This document shows positions 1 to 10,557 of a stretch of DNA of 64,000 nucleotides, piece after piece (position 1 is the first letter of the stretch; the number at the start of each line of letters is the position of its first letter). The notes under the pieces were generated by a model. That model did no database searches. It had not been told where the DNA came from and worked only from the letters and a program-made list of their open reading frames with translations. Where the stretch lies: assembly GCF_002632875.1 (NCBI RefSeq), contig NZ_NJCX01000005.1, forward strand, positions 119,344 through 183,343. Direction: 5' to 3'. A program made the translations under genes and the position numbers. This DNA is from Xenorhabdus kozodoii (lineage in GTDB: Bacteria > Pseudomonadota > Gammaproteobacteria > Enterobacterales > Enterobacteriaceae).

Positions 1-596
1 AATGGCAATGCCGCCACTCTGCCCTGAACCAAACCATGTGAAGAGACTTCCATCGCGGCAAAAGTGGCACCTTTATCAGCAAGCTGTTGTAAATTAAGCT
101 GAATATCAACCGCAGAGCCAGTGGTGTTTTCGCTCGGTATTATCATACCCAGCAAACCATTGCCCACCGTTCCCATCACGGCACTGGTTTCACCAAGCCC
201 CTGACTCCATTGCGCCAACAATTGGGTTGTTGTTGTTTTTCCGTTGGTGCCAGTCACCCCAACCAACTTCAATTTATTGCCGGGATGCCGGTAAAACTCG
301 CCAGCCAGCTTGGATAATTGATTATTTAAATCGTCCAAATAGATAACCGGCACCCCATGCATTTTCTGCATCGTGCCGTTATCCGCTTTTCCCTTCGCTT
401 CTGCAATCACCGCAGCGACACCTTGAGCGATGGCTTGAGGAATATATTGTCGACCGTCTGTCTGGTGCCCTTGAACCGCAACAAACAGATCTCCGGCAGC
501 CGCCTTACGGCTGTCCAATGTCATTTCACGCAGCGGAAGCTCCGGTGTATCAACACCCCAAGGAGCCAATAAATCGCGCAAATTACGATCTGCCAC
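1..596 (-). CDS. murE: UDP-N-acetylmuramoyl-tripeptide synthetase MurE (N-terminal part, cut by window edge)
   Basis: The protein adds meso-diaminopimelate to UDP-MurNAc-L-Ala-D-Glu in the cytoplasm, a step of peptidoglycan precursor synthesis. About 198 N-terminal residues are visible. They begin [13 protein letters not shown] and include the Mur-ligase ATP P-loop [11 protein letters not shown] and the EVSSHGL segment, all close to E. coli MurE as I remember it. The start is a GTG (594-596), as in E. coli, because no in-frame ATG gives this N-terminus. The C-terminal ligase domain lies beyond base 1. The gene sits 11 bp downstream of ftsI on the same strand and is the distal visible member of the dcw operon. 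Identity is near certain. Confidence 0.97.
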   Translation of the reverse strand, partial: MADRNLRDLLAPWGVDTPELPLREMTLDSRKAAAGDLFVAVQGHQTDGRQYIPQAIAQGVAAVIAEAKGKADNGTMQKMHGVPVIYLDDLNNQLSKLAGEFYRHPGNKLKLVGVTGTNGKTTTTQLLAQWSQGLGETSAVMGTVGNGLLGMIIPSENTTGSAVDIQLNLQQLADKGATFAAMEVSSHGLVQGRVAALP

Positions 597-607
597 TTTT
601 ATCCTCT

Positions 608-2362
608 TTATTGATTAATCACAAATTCGTTTTTATCGCCTACAGGCAGTGCATCAGGTTCAACATTCATGGTACGCAAAACACCACTCATGATTGTGCC
701 AAAGATAGGTGCTGAAACGGCACCGCCATAATATTTGCCTGCCTGTGGATCATTAATGATCACAACCAGTGAAAACCGTGGATTACTCGCAGGTGCAACC
801 CCTGCGGTATAAGAAATATACTTGTTGACGTACTTGCCATCTGGCCCGACTTTTTTAGCCGTCCCCGTTTTAATGGCAATGCGATAACCTTTTATCGCAG
901 CCCGTACACCACCTCCTCCCGGTAATGCCACACTCTCCATCATGTGCACCACTGTCCGCATAATAGATTCTGGGAATACTCTGGTGCCCGGTACAGGAGG
1001 ATCGACTTTAGTAATTGACAGTGGGCGATAAACGCCCAGGCTGCCTATCGTTGCATAGACCCGCGCTAATTGTAACGGCGTTACCATTAGCCCGTAGCCG
1101 AAAGAAAAGGTGGCCCTATCAAGATCTGACCACCGTTGTTTATTTGTTGGATATAAGCCACTACTTTCTCCGACCAGCCCCAAATTGGTTGGCCTTCCCA
1201 TCCCAAAGCGTGAATAAACATCAACAATCTCTGAGGCAGGCATCGCTAACGCCAGTTTAGAAACACCAACGTTACTCGACTTCTGTAAAATTCCGGTGAT
1301 AGTTAACTCAGCGCGGGGGGCAACGTCTTTGATCTCATGCCCCCGTGAACCATACGTCAATCGGTATGGTCTGGTATCCAGCACCGTATTTTCTTTGACA
1401 ATGCCACTATTGAGCGCACTCATTACCACGAGTGGTTTCACTGTGGAGCCAGGTTCAAAGATATCGGTGATAGCACGGTTACGCATTGCATCTTTCGGTG
1501 TCCCGGCCAAATTATTCGGGTTATAAGATGGGCTGTTTGCCATCGCCAACACTTCACCGGTATTGACATCAATCAGTACGGCTGTACCCGATTCGGCCTT
1601 ATTCAGCGCAACCGCTTTCGCCAATTCGCGATACACTAAAGTCTGGAGGCGCTCATCGATGCTGAGAGTCAAATCATGGGCAGCCCTGCTATCTGTCGAT
1701 GAAATATCCTCAATGACTCGCCCTGTTCGATCTTTACGAACAGTCCGGCTTCCTGGCATCCCCGTCAGCCAGTTATCAAAACTCTTCTCAACCCCTTCAA
1801 TACCTTTGCCATCAATGTTAGTGACCCCAATAATATGTGCGGTTACCTGCCCTGCCGGATAATAACGGCGGGATTCCTGGCGCAAATAGATTCCGGGTAG
1901 TTTCAATTTTTCGGCATAATCGCCAATGGAGGTATTCACTTGACGGGCAAGGTAAACAAAACGCCCGTTGGGATATTCACTAATTTTGCTGGTCAATTGT
2001 TCAAGGGGGATGGAAAGTGCATCGGCCAACGCCTGCCAACGGGAGTCATTTGTGATGCCGCCTTTTTCAAACACTTCCTTAGGATCGGCCCAGACTGCAT
2101 CAACAGGAACACTGACGGCCAATGGACGCCCATTACGATCATTAATCATGCCACGGGCTGTCGGGATAGATTGGATACGTAAGGAGCGCGAATCGCCTTC
2201 TTTTACCAAACGATCAGGATTGATGATCTGCAAATAGGCAACACGAATCAAAAGCCCGATTAAAGCAAACCCAATGCCTCCGCATAGCAAGGCAAAACGC
2301 CAGCTTACAAAACTTGCTTTATCTTCTTGCTTTTTCAACTTTAAAGAGCGTGCAGCTTTCAT
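608..2362 (-). CDS. ftsI: Peptidoglycan D,D-transpeptidase FtsI (PBP3)
   Basis: This is the septal transpeptidase that cross-links peptidoglycan at the division site in the inner membrane with FtsW. The 584-residue protein has a short cytoplasmic tail, one membrane anchor at about residues 22-46, a pedestal domain, and a penicillin-binding domain. That domain carries the three active-site motifs: S306-T-V-K309 (nucleophile serine), S362-S-N364 and K498-T-G500. Length matches the family (E. coli 588). It lies between ftsL and murE in the canonical dcw order with short gaps, so co-transcription from the mra promoter is expected. Confidence 0.98.
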   Translation of the reverse strand: MKAARSLKLKKQEDKASFVSWRFALLCGGIGFALIGLLIRVAYLQIINPDRLVKEGDSRSLRIQSIPTARGMINDRNGRPLAVSVPVDAVWADPKEVFEKGGITNDSRWQALADALSIPLEQLTSKISEYPNGRFVYLARQVNTSIGDYAEKLKLPGIYLRQESRRYYPAGQVTAHIIGVTNIDGKGIEGVEKSFDNWLTGMPGSRTVRKDRTGRVIEDISSTDSRAAHDLTLSIDERLQTLVYRELAKAVALNKAESGTAVLIDVNTGEVLAMANSPSYNPNNLAGTPKDAMRNRAITDIFEPGSTVKPLVVMSALNSGIVKENTVLDTRPYRLTYGSRGHEIKDVAPRAELTITGILQKSSNVGVSKLALAMPASEIVDVYSRFGMGRPTNLGLVGESSGLYPTNKQRWSDLDRATFSFGYGLMVTPLQLARVYATIGSLGVYRPLSITKVDPPVPGTRVFPESIMRTVVHMMESVALPGGGGVRAAIKGYRIAIKTGTAKKVGPDGKYVNKYISYTAGVAPASNPRFSLVVIINDPQAGKYYGGAVSAPIFGTIMSGVLRTMNVEPDALPVGDKNEFVINQ

Positions 2363-2389
2363 CGCCTACCTTTTGGTTGTCAACTGGAT

Positions 2390-2707
2390 TCATTGAGTTA
2401 TCACAATATTCTCTTTACTTGGATCAACGTGTTGCATTTGCAATTTTTCAGTCGCAATCCGTTCAACCCGACTGTGATCACCCAGTGCATTTTCTTCAAG
2501 GAGCAGGTTACGCCACTCAATATCCTGAGCATCAAGCTGGATAACTTGACGCTCTTTTTCCGCAGTCAATAAGCGGGTTTGGTGTGTGACCGTCACAACA
2601 CTGATGGCGGAAACGACAACGGCCACCAGTAAAATCAGTGGGAGTTTGGCGTTGCGAATTAAATCCTTGCCAATCACCCCGACTAACCCATGACGTTCAC
2701 TCGCCAT
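2390..2707 (-). CDS. ftsL: Cell division protein FtsL
   Basis: A small bitopic inner-membrane protein of 105 residues that works with FtsB and FtsQ to activate septal synthesis by FtsW/FtsI. The sequence shows a basic N-terminal tail ending near KLP, one hydrophobic helix at about residues 23-43 ([17 protein letters not shown]), and a periplasmic coiled-coil-like stretch rich in charged and leucine residues ([15 protein letters not shown]). Its ATG overlaps the rsmH stop by one base (TAATG), which suggests translational coupling. Position between rsmH and ftsI fixes the identity despite low sequence conservation in this family. Confidence 0.95.
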   Translation of the reverse strand: MASERHGLVGVIGKDLIRNAKLPLILLVAVVVSAISVVTVTHQTRLLTAEKERQVIQLDAQDIEWRNLLLEENALGDHSRVERIATEKLQMQHVDPSKENIVITQ

Positions 2708-3651
2708 TATTCGACCGCCTTTTCAGCAAACCGCAAAACCGAGCTTCGCGCTCTTGGATTTGTGGCAACTTCACCCTCTGAGGGTTTCATTTTGCCAATG
2801 GATTTCAGACTTCGTCCTCCCAGCGTTTTTAACTGCGCTTCCGTGAGAGGCAAACCGACTGGAACCTGTGGCCCCTGACTGTGTTGTCGGATAAAGCGTT
2901 TCACTATGCGATCTTCCAACGAGTGGAAACTGATAACAGATAATCGCCCTTGTGGTGCCAGAACGTGCAATGCACCCTCTAATGCACGTTCGATCTCTTC
3001 CAGTTCACTGTTAATGTAAATCCTGATAGCCTGAAAGCTGCGTGTTGCCGGATGCTTGTGTTTTTCCTTAACCGGGCTTGCTTGAGCAATTAACTCAGCC
3101 AGCTCTCTGGTTCGCGTAATCGGCTGTTCCTGATTGCGTGCCACAATGGCTCTTGCGATGCGCTTAGCAAAACGTTCTTCGCCAAATGTTTTCAACACCC
3201 AGGCGATATCATCTGCTTCAGCCTTCATCAACCACTCTGCGGCAGAGTAGCCACGAGTGGGGTCCATACGCATATCCAGTGGCCCATCACGCATAAATGA
3301 AAAACCACGTTCAGGATCATCCAACTGTGGGGAGGAAACCCCTAAATCCAGCAATACGCCATCAATTTCGCCAACCAGACCCGCGTCTTCTATATAAGTT
3401 GCCAATTCGGAAAATGGCCCATGAATAATAGAAAAACGTTCGTCAGTCATCGCCTTGGACGCTTCAATGGCTTGCGGATCACGATCGATCGCGATTAACC
3501 GTCCATTGGGTCCCAATTTCGACAAAATCAGGCGAGAATGTCCCCCTCGCCCAAATGTTCCATCGATATAAATTCCATCTTGTTGGATATTCAATCCATT
3601 GACAGCTTCATCCAGTAGTACACTGGTATGCTCAAAATGACTATTTGCCAT
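2707..3651 (-). CDS. rsmH: 16S rRNA (cytosine-1402-N4)-methyltransferase RsmH
   Basis: The enzyme methylates N4 of C1402 in the decoding centre of 16S rRNA using S-adenosylmethionine. The 314-residue protein opens with the typical [10 protein letters not shown] segment and carries the SAM-binding [10 protein letters not shown] motif at about residues 31-40, followed by [17 protein letters not shown] family signatures (here [13 protein letters not shown]) and the C-terminal [14 protein letters not shown] block. Length equals the E. coli protein (313). It is the second gene of the dcw cluster, 2 bp after mraZ, and overlaps ftsL by one base. Confidence 0.98.
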   Translation of the reverse strand: MANSHFEHTSVLLDEAVNGLNIQQDGIYIDGTFGRGGHSRLILSKLGPNGRLIAIDRDPQAIEASKAMTDERFSIIHGPFSELATYIEDAGLVGEIDGVLLDLGVSSPQLDDPERGFSFMRDGPLDMRMDPTRGYSAAEWLMKAEADDIAWVLKTFGEERFAKRIARAIVARNQEQPITRTRELAELIAQASPVKEKHKHPATRSFQAIRIYINSELEEIERALEGALHVLAPQGRLSVISFHSLEDRIVKRFIRQHSQGPQVPVGLPLTEAQLKTLGGRSLKSIGKMKPSEGEVATNPRARSSVLRFAEKAVE

Positions 3652-3653
3652 AT

Positions 3654-4112
3654 TTATAGTGATAAATCCTGTAGCCTTGCTGATAGAGGTTCTTGTGTGG
3701 ATTGCTCAGTCGCAATATCGTTCTGTATCTGTTGATACCAAACTTGCTCATCCCACACTTCAAATTTATTAAATTGCCCAACCAGCATGACTTCTTTTGT
3801 TAGCCCTGCGTGTTGGCGCAGCGTACTGGCTAATAAAAGACGTCCTGCGCTGTCCATTTGGCATTCACTGGCGTGTCCCAATAACAAACGTTGAACGCGA
3901 CGTTCGGCTGGATTCATGCTGGATAAGCGAGATAATTTTTTTTCGATGATTTCCCATTCGGGTAATGTATAAAGCAACAAGCACGGCTGATGGAGATCAA
4001 TGGTACAAATCATTTGACCTGTTGATTCCTCATTCAGCATTTCTCTATATCGGGCGGGTACAGTGAGTCGCCCTTTGCTATCGAGATTAACCAGCGTTGC
4101 TCCACGAAACAT
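3654..4112 (-). CDS. mraZ: Transcriptional regulator MraZ
   Basis: MraZ is an AbrB-fold DNA-binding protein that represses its own dcw operon. I chose the ATG at 4110-4112, which gives [23 protein letters not shown] and 152 residues, the usual family length. A longer in-frame reading from 4166 would translate straight through the operator repeats. Two copies of the family signature ([13 protein letters not shown] near residue 10 and [13 protein letters not shown] in the second half) are visible, as expected for the duplicated MraZ domain. A GGGGTAAC element precedes the start. First gene of the dcw cluster. Confidence 0.97.
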   Translation of the reverse strand: MFRGATLVNLDSKGRLTVPARYREMLNEESTGQMICTIDLHQPCLLLYTLPEWEIIEKKLSRLSSMNPAERRVQRLLLGHASECQMDSAGRLLLASTLRQHAGLTKEVMLVGQFNKFEVWDEQVWYQQIQNDIATEQSTQEPLSARLQDLSL

Positions 4113-4140
4113 ACTCAGGTTACCCCTTGATGGACAAAAT

Positions 4141-4167
4141 CGCCACATTATCCCACAAATCACCACA
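4141..4167 (-). promoter_or_regulatory. MraZ-type operator: three TGTGG direct repeats
   Basis: On the minus strand, three 7-mers TGTGGTG, TGTGGGA and TGTGGCG occur at exact 10-bp spacing, 29-55 bp upstream of the mraZ ATG. Enterobacterial MraZ is known to bind direct repeats of TGGG-type boxes separated by 5 bp just upstream of its own gene. Position, spacing and core all fit. The promoter itself should lie just upstream (higher coordinates); I did not assign its boxes. Confidence 0.75.
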
Positions 4168-4731
4168 ATTAAGAGTTTACGGATGGTATGAAAACCTTGT
4201 CAAGCCAGAGCCGGGGCGCTTTAGCTAGTTTTACAGAAAGATTGGGAAGAGAAAAAGCAGGATTTTTCAATTTTGGCTATATTAATAATAGATAACACTA
4301 TGATAATTTTGAATAAATTAATAAATCTGTAGAGAGCCTGATGTGGGATGAAATTTAGTGCAACTAATTACCACTTAAATTAATTTATGTCACTCATCTC
4401 TCATTGATGGTTAACTTTTAACCACTTAAAACTTATCAATAATAACAATATATTTAAGTTATAATAGTATGAAAAATAATAACATATAGAAATATTCTAT
4501 TTATCCAAAAATATAAAATGGTTATATATCAATCAAGTAAGAGAATGATTTCCAAAGAATAAATAACATATGTAAACAATGGGATATTATTGAGAAATTA
4601 TTCATCTTGTGAATTTAAATAACACCTTATCAATTTTAATGGTCATAAAAGGTTGTTTAGCAGAATTTTAGTCAGAATAATCCCAAAATGACCCCAGCAA
4701 GTGGATTTCGATGATTTTCAGCAGGCCAACT
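4168..4731. other. AT-rich intergenic region between cra and mraZ
   Basis: About 560 bp without a credible gene on either strand. It is strikingly AT-rich, with runs such as ATAATAACAATATATTTAAG. It must contain the mra promoter near its lower-coordinate end. I see no RNA gene, repeat copy or insertion-sequence trace. Confidence 0.6.
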
Positions 4732-4756
4732 GCACCCTCATTTTTAATGAGGGTGC
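4732..4756 (-). terminator. Perfect hairpin 5 nt after cra stop
   Basis: Arms GCACCCTCAT and ATGAGGGTGC pair perfectly (10 bp, extendable by one more T-A) around a short T-rich loop, immediately after the cra stop codon. There is no U-tract on the cra strand, so it may be an RNA-stabilising 3' hairpin rather than an intrinsic terminator. Confidence 0.45.
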
Positions 4757-4760
4757 TCAA

Positions 4761-5768
4761 TTAGGCTTTTCGACTCAACTTGCCACGACGGCATAGATGA
4801 CGACGCATTCGGGTGATCCCAGGGGTTGGACGTTGTTTTTCATCCAGACTGGCTAATACCAGTGCCAGGGCACATTCAGCGACATCACGATGGCGCTGCG
4901 CCACAGACAATACCGGACATTCAAGGAAATCAAGCAACTCATGATCGCCAAATGTCGCAATGACTAATTGACTTGGTAAATGACCATTGCGCTTGAGCAG
5001 CGTATCCATAATGCCCTGGAGTAACGCAAATGAAGTGGTATATAAGGCCTGAGGAACGGGGTTTGTTTCCAACCATGACGCAAATATTTCCGCCGCAGCT
5101 TCGCGCTCATAGCTATTCGCATAAACATAGTTAACAGCCCGTGGATCATGCTCCCACGCTTCGCGAAAACCCTGCTCACGCAAGAAACTGACCGATAATT
5201 CAGGCAGTGCCCCCAAATAAAGGACAGATTCAGCCGGAAATTGACGTAACTCCTGTGCCAACATCTTCGCATCTTCAAGATCATCCCCAACCACACTGAC
5301 AAAGTGTTCACTATCCAGCGCACGGTCAAGTGCGATAATGGGTAATGCACGATTTGCCCAACGCTGGTAGAAAGGATGTTCCGGCGGCAAGGCAGTGGAA
5401 ACAATGATAGCATCAACCTGACGTTGCAAGAGGTGTTCAACACAACGCATTTCATTATCAGGCTGATCTTCAGAACAGGCGATCAATAGCTGATAACCAC
5501 GCTGCCGTGCCTGACGCTCCAGATAATTGGCAATCCGTGTGTAGCTGGTATTTTCTAAGTCGGGTATCACTAACCCAATGGAACGGGTTCGCCCCGCTCG
5601 AAGACCAGCAGCAACAGCATTAGGATGGTAATTATGTTCCCTGACCACTGCCATCACTTTTTCTACTGTTTTATCACTGACCCGATACTGTTTGGCTTTA
5701 CCATTGATGACATAACTGGCCGTAGTACGTGAAACACCTGCTAAGCGGGCGATCTCATCCAGTTTCAC
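4761..5768 (-). CDS. cra: Catabolite repressor/activator Cra (FruR), LacI family
   Basis: Cra is a LacI-family regulator that senses fructose phosphates and controls carbon flow between glycolysis and gluconeogenesis. The 335-residue protein has the N-terminal helix-turn-helix [19 protein letters not shown] (residues 2-20), a hinge ending about residue 60, and a periplasmic-binding-like core beginning [14 protein letters not shown]. Sequence and length match E. coli Cra (334). The start is GTG (5766-5768) behind a GAGGGG ribosome-binding site; the ATG overlapping it is out of frame. Neighbours ilvIH upstream and mraZ downstream reproduce the E. coli order. Confidence 0.97.
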   Translation of the reverse strand: MKLDEIARLAGVSRTTASYVINGKAKQYRVSDKTVEKVMAVVREHNYHPNAVAAGLRAGRTRSIGLVIPDLENTSYTRIANYLERQARQRGYQLLIACSEDQPDNEMRCVEHLLQRQVDAIIVSTALPPEHPFYQRWANRALPIIALDRALDSEHFVSVVGDDLEDAKMLAQELRQFPAESVLYLGALPELSVSFLREQGFREAWEHDPRAVNYVYANSYEREAAAEIFASWLETNPVPQALYTTSFALLQGIMDTLLKRNGHLPSQLVIATFGDHELLDFLECPVLSVAQRHRDVAECALALVLASLDEKQRPTPGITRMRRHLCRRGKLSRKA

Positions 5769-5791
5769 ATTAACCCCTCAGTAAGATGATG

Positions 5792-5817
5792 AAAAAGCCC
5801 TACTTTACAGTAGGGCT
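5792..5817 (-). terminator. Intrinsic terminator of ilvIH
   Basis: Inverted repeat AGCCCTACT / AGTAGGGCT (9 bp perfect, 4-nt loop) followed on the minus strand by TTTTTC. It lies 40 bp after the ilvH stop and just upstream of cra. Confidence 0.8.
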
Positions 5818-5856
5818 GAATGAATATCTGTATTTTAACCCGCAGATTGCGATTTT

Positions 5857-6348
5857 TCATCGCATAATTTTATCCCCGCGAGAGACACCAACGATGCCCG
5901 AACGCGCGACTTCAACAAGTTCCGCGACGTCTCTGACCGAATCAAGAAACGCATCCAGCTTTTCGCTCGTTCCCACTAATTGAACAGTATAGAGGGTTGA
6001 AGTCACATCGACGATCTGCCCGCGAAAAATATCGGTGCTGCGCTTAATCTCTTCCCGTCCATATCCACTGGCTTGTAATTTAACCAGCATGATTTCACGC
6101 TCAACATGAGGCCCCGCGGTTAATTCGCTGACCCGCAACACATCCACTAATTTATGCAATTGTTTTTCAATTTGCTCCAGTACCTTGGCATCCCCTTTGG
6201 TCTGGATGGTCATGCGTGACAATGTGGGATCGTCAGTCGGCGCAACGGTCAAACTTTCGATGTTATAACCCCGCTGGGAAAACAGACCCACCACACGGGA
6301 TAATGCCCCCGATTCGTTTTCAAGTAATATCGACAAAATCCGGCGCAT
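5857..6348 (-). CDS. ilvH: Acetolactate synthase III, small regulatory subunit
   Basis: Regulatory subunit of the AHAS III isozyme of valine, leucine and isoleucine synthesis; it binds valine and activates the IlvI catalytic subunit. Starting at the ATG at 6346-6348 gives [19 protein letters not shown] and 163 residues, the E. coli length, with a good AGAGGA site upstream. The N-terminal ACT domain (residues 1-75, including [15 protein letters not shown]) and the C-terminal domain with [13 protein letters not shown] are intact. The gene starts 2 bp after ilvI ends, so the subunits are co-expressed. Confidence 0.97.
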   Translation of the reverse strand: MRRILSILLENESGALSRVVGLFSQRGYNIESLTVAPTDDPTLSRMTIQTKGDAKVLEQIEKQLHKLVDVLRVSELTAGPHVEREIMLVKLQASGYGREEIKRSTDIFRGQIVDVTSTLYTVQLVGTSEKLDAFLDSVRDVAELVEVARSGIVGVSRGDKIMR

Positions 6349-6350
6349 GA

Positions 6351-8078
6351 TCAGGTCCTCTCTGTTTTGCTTAACCACATTTCATCCATTGCCCCACCGC
6401 GGATCTGCATTGGATAAACATGTTCTGTTTCATCAACGGTAACATCCACGAAAACCAGACGTTGGTTTTCAGTGACTTCATGCAGTGCATGGGTCAATTT
6501 CGTCTCTAATTCATCGTAAGTTTGGATGGAGATGCCTACATGCCCATAAGATTCCGCCAACTTGACGAAATCAGGCAAGGATTCCATATAAGATTGAGAA
6601 TGACGACCCGCGTATATCATATCCTGCCATTGTTTCACCATGCCCAGAAAACGGTTGTTCAGATTCAACACCAGAACCGGCAAACCATATTGCAAGGCCG
6701 TGGACAATTCCTGAATATTCATCTGGATGCTGCCATCCCCGGTCACACAGACTACCGTGGCCTCAGGTTTTGCCAGCTTCACGCCAAGTGCGGCAGGCAA
6801 ACCAAATCCCATCGTTCCCAGGCCACCGGAATTGATCCAATGTCGCGGTTTATCAAAGGGATAATGCAAAGCGGCAAACATTTGATGTTGACCAACATCT
6901 GACGCAATATAGGCTTCTCCCTTGGTGAGATGATAAAGGGTTTCAATAACGGCCTGTGGTTTGATCTTCACGGTAGTACGATCGTAATCAAGACACTTGC
7001 GGCTGCGCCACTGTTCAATGGAAAGCCACCAATCTTTCAGGGCATCAGGATCTTGGGCATCGTCTATAGAATCCAATAATTCCAGCATCTGGCCAAGAAC
7101 CTGTTTGGCATCGCCAACAATAGGGATATCCGCCGTGACGGTTTTTGAAATCGACGTTGGATCGATATCAATATGTAATACGGTCGCTTCTGGACAATAT
7201 TTTTTCAGGTTATTGGTTGTTCGATCATCAAAGCGCACCCCCACTGCAAAAATCACATCGGCGTTGTGCATCGCTTTGTTCGCTTCAAAAGTCCCATGCA
7301 TCCCCAGCATTCCCAGGCTTTGCTGGTGAGTGGCAGGAAATGCCCCCAATCCCATCAATGAACTCACGACCGGGGTGTGAAAATGTTCAGCCAATTTCAG
7401 CAATTCAGTGGTACATGCTGAAGTGATGACACCGCCCCCGACATAAATCACGGGTTTTTTCGCCGCCATCAGGGTCTTCAATGCGCGCTTAATTTGTCCT
7501 TTGTGCCCCTGAACGGTAGGGTTATAGGAACGCAAATTCACTTTTTCAGGATACGCATACGGGAATTTTAAGGCAGGATTGACGATATCTTTGGGAAAAT
7601 CGATAACAACGGGTCCTGGCCGCCCACTTGCCGCCAGATAAAAAGCTTTCTTAATTGTACTTGGAATATCTTCTGCTCTTTTTACCAAAAAACTATGCTT
7701 GACGATGGGGCGGGAGATTCCCACCATATCGCACTCTTGAAAAGCATCGTTGCCTATCAGGGAACTGGCAACCTGACCAGATAACACAACCAGAGGAATT
7801 GAATCCATGTATGCCGTTGCGATCCCGGTAACCGCATTCGTTGCTCCTGGCCCGGATGTGACCAAAACCACCCCGACTTTTCCTGTACAACGTGCATATC
7901 CGTCCGCCATATGAACCGCACCCTGTTCATGGCGTACCAAGATATGTTCGATTCTTCCTATCGTATGTAGGGCATCGTAGATATCCAGTACCGCCCCGCC
8001 TGGGTAACCAAACACATGTTCAACACCCTGATCGATTAGCGATCTAACAACCATTTCGGCTCCTGACAACATCTCCAT
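6351..8078 (-). CDS. ilvI: Acetolactate synthase III, large catalytic subunit
   Basis: This thiamine-diphosphate enzyme condenses pyruvate with pyruvate or 2-oxobutyrate, the first common step of branched-chain amino acid synthesis. The 575-residue protein has the N-terminal Pyr domain with catalytic glutamate in [16 protein letters not shown], the FAD-associated central domain, and the C-terminal PP domain with the diphosphate motif GDGSIQMN followed by LNLNN. Length and sequence match E. coli IlvI (574). In E. coli this operon is Lrp- and LeuO-responsive; here leuO is about 2.5 kb upstream with an acyl-CoA synthetase gene between. Confidence 0.98.
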   Translation of the reverse strand: MEMLSGAEMVVRSLIDQGVEHVFGYPGGAVLDIYDALHTIGRIEHILVRHEQGAVHMADGYARCTGKVGVVLVTSGPGATNAVTGIATAYMDSIPLVVLSGQVASSLIGNDAFQECDMVGISRPIVKHSFLVKRAEDIPSTIKKAFYLAASGRPGPVVIDFPKDIVNPALKFPYAYPEKVNLRSYNPTVQGHKGQIKRALKTLMAAKKPVIYVGGGVITSACTTELLKLAEHFHTPVVSSLMGLGAFPATHQQSLGMLGMHGTFEANKAMHNADVIFAVGVRFDDRTTNNLKKYCPEATVLHIDIDPTSISKTVTADIPIVGDAKQVLGQMLELLDSIDDAQDPDALKDWWLSIEQWRSRKCLDYDRTTVKIKPQAVIETLYHLTKGEAYIASDVGQHQMFAALHYPFDKPRHWINSGGLGTMGFGLPAALGVKLAKPEATVVCVTGDGSIQMNIQELSTALQYGLPVLVLNLNNRFLGMVKQWQDMIYAGRHSQSYMESLPDFVKLAESYGHVGISIQTYDELETKLTHALHEVTENQRLVFVDVTVDETEHVYPMQIRGGAMDEMWLSKTERT

Positions 8079-8125
8079 CGAGTTTGCCTCCAGGCTCTGT
8101 TTGCAAGTTAATCATCGGAATGTCA

Positions 8126-8150
8126 TAAGGTAACGGGAAAGGTTACCTTA
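8126..8150. promoter_or_regulatory. Inverted repeat in ilvI upstream region
   Basis: TAAGGTAAC and GTTACCTTA form a perfect 9-bp inverted repeat with a 7-bp centre, about 50 bp upstream of the ilvI start, in a 240-bp gene-free stretch that also contains several AACGTTA words. It could be a protein-binding site or an RNA hairpin in the leader. No U-tract follows. The regulator is not identifiable from sequence alone. Confidence 0.4.
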
Positions 8151-8318
8151 TTTATTCCATTTTTTATTTATATAGAGTTTTATAGTGTGAATGACGTTTG
8201 TTTAACGTTATTTCGATAATGCTACGTTAACTAACATAACGTTAGATACCAGTGTTAGCAAACATCAATTTACATATTGAAAACATTTGTTGATGAAGAT
8301 CCGAACATTTGCCGATTT

Positions 8319-10121
8319 TCAATCCTGATACATGGATTCAATTTCGCGCTGATAATGTTGGGAAATAACCTTGCGGCGTAATTTCAATGTCGGGGTTAAT
8401 TCGCCTTTTTCCATCGAAAAGGCTTCCGGCAAAAGAATAAATCGTTTGACCTGATGGAATTTAACAATGCTTTTCTGCATTTCCTTTAAGCGCTGTTCAA
8501 ATAGTTCTATAACCTGATGACTATGCAGTAGTTCAAGCCGATCACGGTAGTGGAGATTGATGGATTTCGCGTACTCTTCCAACACTTCATAGCTGGGAAC
8601 AATCAATGCAGAAACGAACTGGCGGGCATCGGCAATGACGGCAATCTGTTCAATAAAACGATCCTGCCCCAGCATCCCTTCAATCATTTGTGGCGCAATA
8701 TATTTGCCTGTTGACGTTTTCATTAAATCTTTCAGGCGCTCAGTAATAAACAAATTACCGTTATCGTCCAGCCCTCCGGCATCACCGGTTCGCAACCAAC
8801 CATCTTCCGTAAAAGCGTGAACCGTTTCCTCTGGGCGGTTGAAGTAACCTTTCATTACAATAGAACCGCGTACCTGGATCTCCCCTTCCGCGCTAATACG
8901 AACATCAATATCGGGTAATGGCGTACCAATGGAGCCAAGCAGATAATCTTTTTCTTCCCAGCAAGACACCGTGGCACACGTTTCTGTCATGCCGTATCCA
9001 TATTTGATATTCAAACCGATGGACAGAAAAAAACGGGTAATAGCATCGTCAAGGCGTGCCCCTGCTACGGGCAAGAAACGCACCCGTCCTCCCAAAAGCG
9101 CACGGAGCTTGCTCAACACTAATTTGTCAGCCAATCGATAACGACAGCGCGTGAACGGACAACCTTTTTTGTCCTTCTGCTGGCGCATCCAACGCTCTTC
9201 CCCCCGCTTTAGTGCCCAATTAAAAATCATCCTACGCCAAAAAGGGGCATGGGAAACTTTTTCCAGGATCGCACTATGCACCTTTTCATAAAAACGGGGA
9301 ACAGAACACATCACCGTCGGACGCACATCCGACATCGCTGCACGCACAAGATGGGTATCCGTTAAATAGACGTTCAGGGCACCCGTATGCATGACATAAT
9401 AACTCCACGCCCGCTCAAAGATATGGGATAGCGGCAGAAAACAGAGCGATACATCCTGGTGGGTCAATGTTAATCTCTGATCATGCAGATAAAGCTGGGA
9501 AGCGATATTCCGATAATCCAACATCACCCCCTTCGGCTCTCCCGTTGTACCGGAGGTATAGATTAACGTGAAGAGGTCATTCAAATTCTGCTCAGCAATA
9601 CGGCTATCAAGTTCTGCCTGATATTGTGAATGGTCATTGTTAATGAAAGCGGATAAATATAACGCTTGCGGGCATCCTTTTAAGTCCACAGATTCATCTA
9701 TAACAATAAGATGGGTAAGTTTGGGGCATAACGCAATCAACGCGATGGCAATATCATATTGCTCCTGCCCGCCAACAAATAACACCTGCACCCCTGCATC
9801 ATTGAGAATAAATGCCGCCTGATCACAAGTATTGGTTGCATACAGCGGCACTGTCACCGCCCGAAGCTGGAGGATCGCCAGATCAACCAATGACCAAGCC
9901 ATACAATTATGTGCAAAAATGCCAACTTTCTCCTGCACGTCAACGCCCAATGACAGTAATGCTTTTGCCACGGATTTCGTTGTGCATTCAACCTGCCGCC
10001 AATTCATTTCCCGTTGTTCTGATGGCGACCATTGCCGAAATGCAATTTTTTGCGGATATTCATTACATTGTTGTTGCAATCGGGTAACCAAATGATAGGC
10101 GTGCAGAGAATCTGTTGTCAC
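8319..10121 (-). CDS. AMP-dependent long-chain fatty acid-CoA ligase family protein
   Basis: An adenylate-forming enzyme of 600 residues that should activate a long-chain fatty acid with ATP and load it onto CoA (FAA1-type acyl-CoA synthetase family). Visible motifs: the P-loop YTSGTTGEPKGVML near residue 190, the YGMTET motif near residue 375, the GWLRTGD hinge near residue 440, and the C-terminal region with KTSTGKYIAP. The predicted start is GTG (10119-10121) with AGGAA eight bases upstream. No transmembrane segment is evident. It is inserted between leuO and ilvI, adjacent genes in E. coli. True substrate is unknown, and it is not the housekeeping FadD by context. Confidence 0.88.
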   Translation of the reverse strand: MTTDSLHAYHLVTRLQQQCNEYPQKIAFRQWSPSEQREMNWRQVECTTKSVAKALLSLGVDVQEKVGIFAHNCMAWSLVDLAILQLRAVTVPLYATNTCDQAAFILNDAGVQVLFVGGQEQYDIAIALIALCPKLTHLIVIDESVDLKGCPQALYLSAFINNDHSQYQAELDSRIAEQNLNDLFTLIYTSGTTGEPKGVMLDYRNIASQLYLHDQRLTLTHQDVSLCFLPLSHIFERAWSYYVMHTGALNVYLTDTHLVRAAMSDVRPTVMCSVPRFYEKVHSAILEKVSHAPFWRRMIFNWALKRGEERWMRQQKDKKGCPFTRCRYRLADKLVLSKLRALLGGRVRFLPVAGARLDDAITRFFLSIGLNIKYGYGMTETCATVSCWEEKDYLLGSIGTPLPDIDVRISAEGEIQVRGSIVMKGYFNRPEETVHAFTEDGWLRTGDAGGLDDNGNLFITERLKDLMKTSTGKYIAPQMIEGMLGQDRFIEQIAVIADARQFVSALIVPSYEVLEEYAKSINLHYRDRLELLHSHQVIELFEQRLKEMQKSIVKFHQVKRFILLPEAFSMEKGELTPTLKLRRKVISQHYQREIESMYQD

Positions 10122-10557
10122 GATATATTCCTGTATAAGTATTTCATTCAGCGTCTTTAGTAAGTCTATTACCTACTTTTCAGCTTACAGATGTGAGCTA
10201 TTTCCTCGCAGTCTACCCATTCCTGGTAAAAGGGGGAAGCCTATTTTTGGTATCTTCTCCCTCAGAATGGGGAAATATTTGCAGGATTTATCGAATAAGT
10301 ATTGAGAAACAGAGATAAATATCGTTATACGGATAAATAAGCCAAGAATACAGCAGGGGAATATTAATGAAAAAAATTTATGTAACAAAAATCGTTACAT
10401 TCTCCAGCAAGAAGCGGTTTGTATGATCATCATGTACAGCAACAGCCTTATCTGTTTTACTGAAAAAACGCACCAAGAGCGCTACCCCGGTATGCAACTA
10501 TCCTATATGCTACACAGGGATAGACTCTTATTTTCATAGGGTTTGCTTCAACGTGAC
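10122..10557. other. Intergenic region between leuO and the acyl-CoA synthetase
   Basis: 436 bp with no convincing coding sequence. The only open frame (about 67 codons on the minus strand near 10.2-10.4 kb) lacks a good ribosome-binding site and homology I can recognise. No repeat copy and no clear terminator seen. Confidence 0.5.

Noticed and set aside
3654..4166. Longer mraZ reading of 170 codons
   Set aside because: It would translate through the operator repeats; the 152-codon form has the family length and a proper ribosome-binding site.
10185..10388. 67-codon minus-strand frame between leuO and the acyl-CoA synthetase
   Set aside because: Very hydrophobic and cysteine-rich in a random-looking way, no ribosome-binding site, no family recognised.
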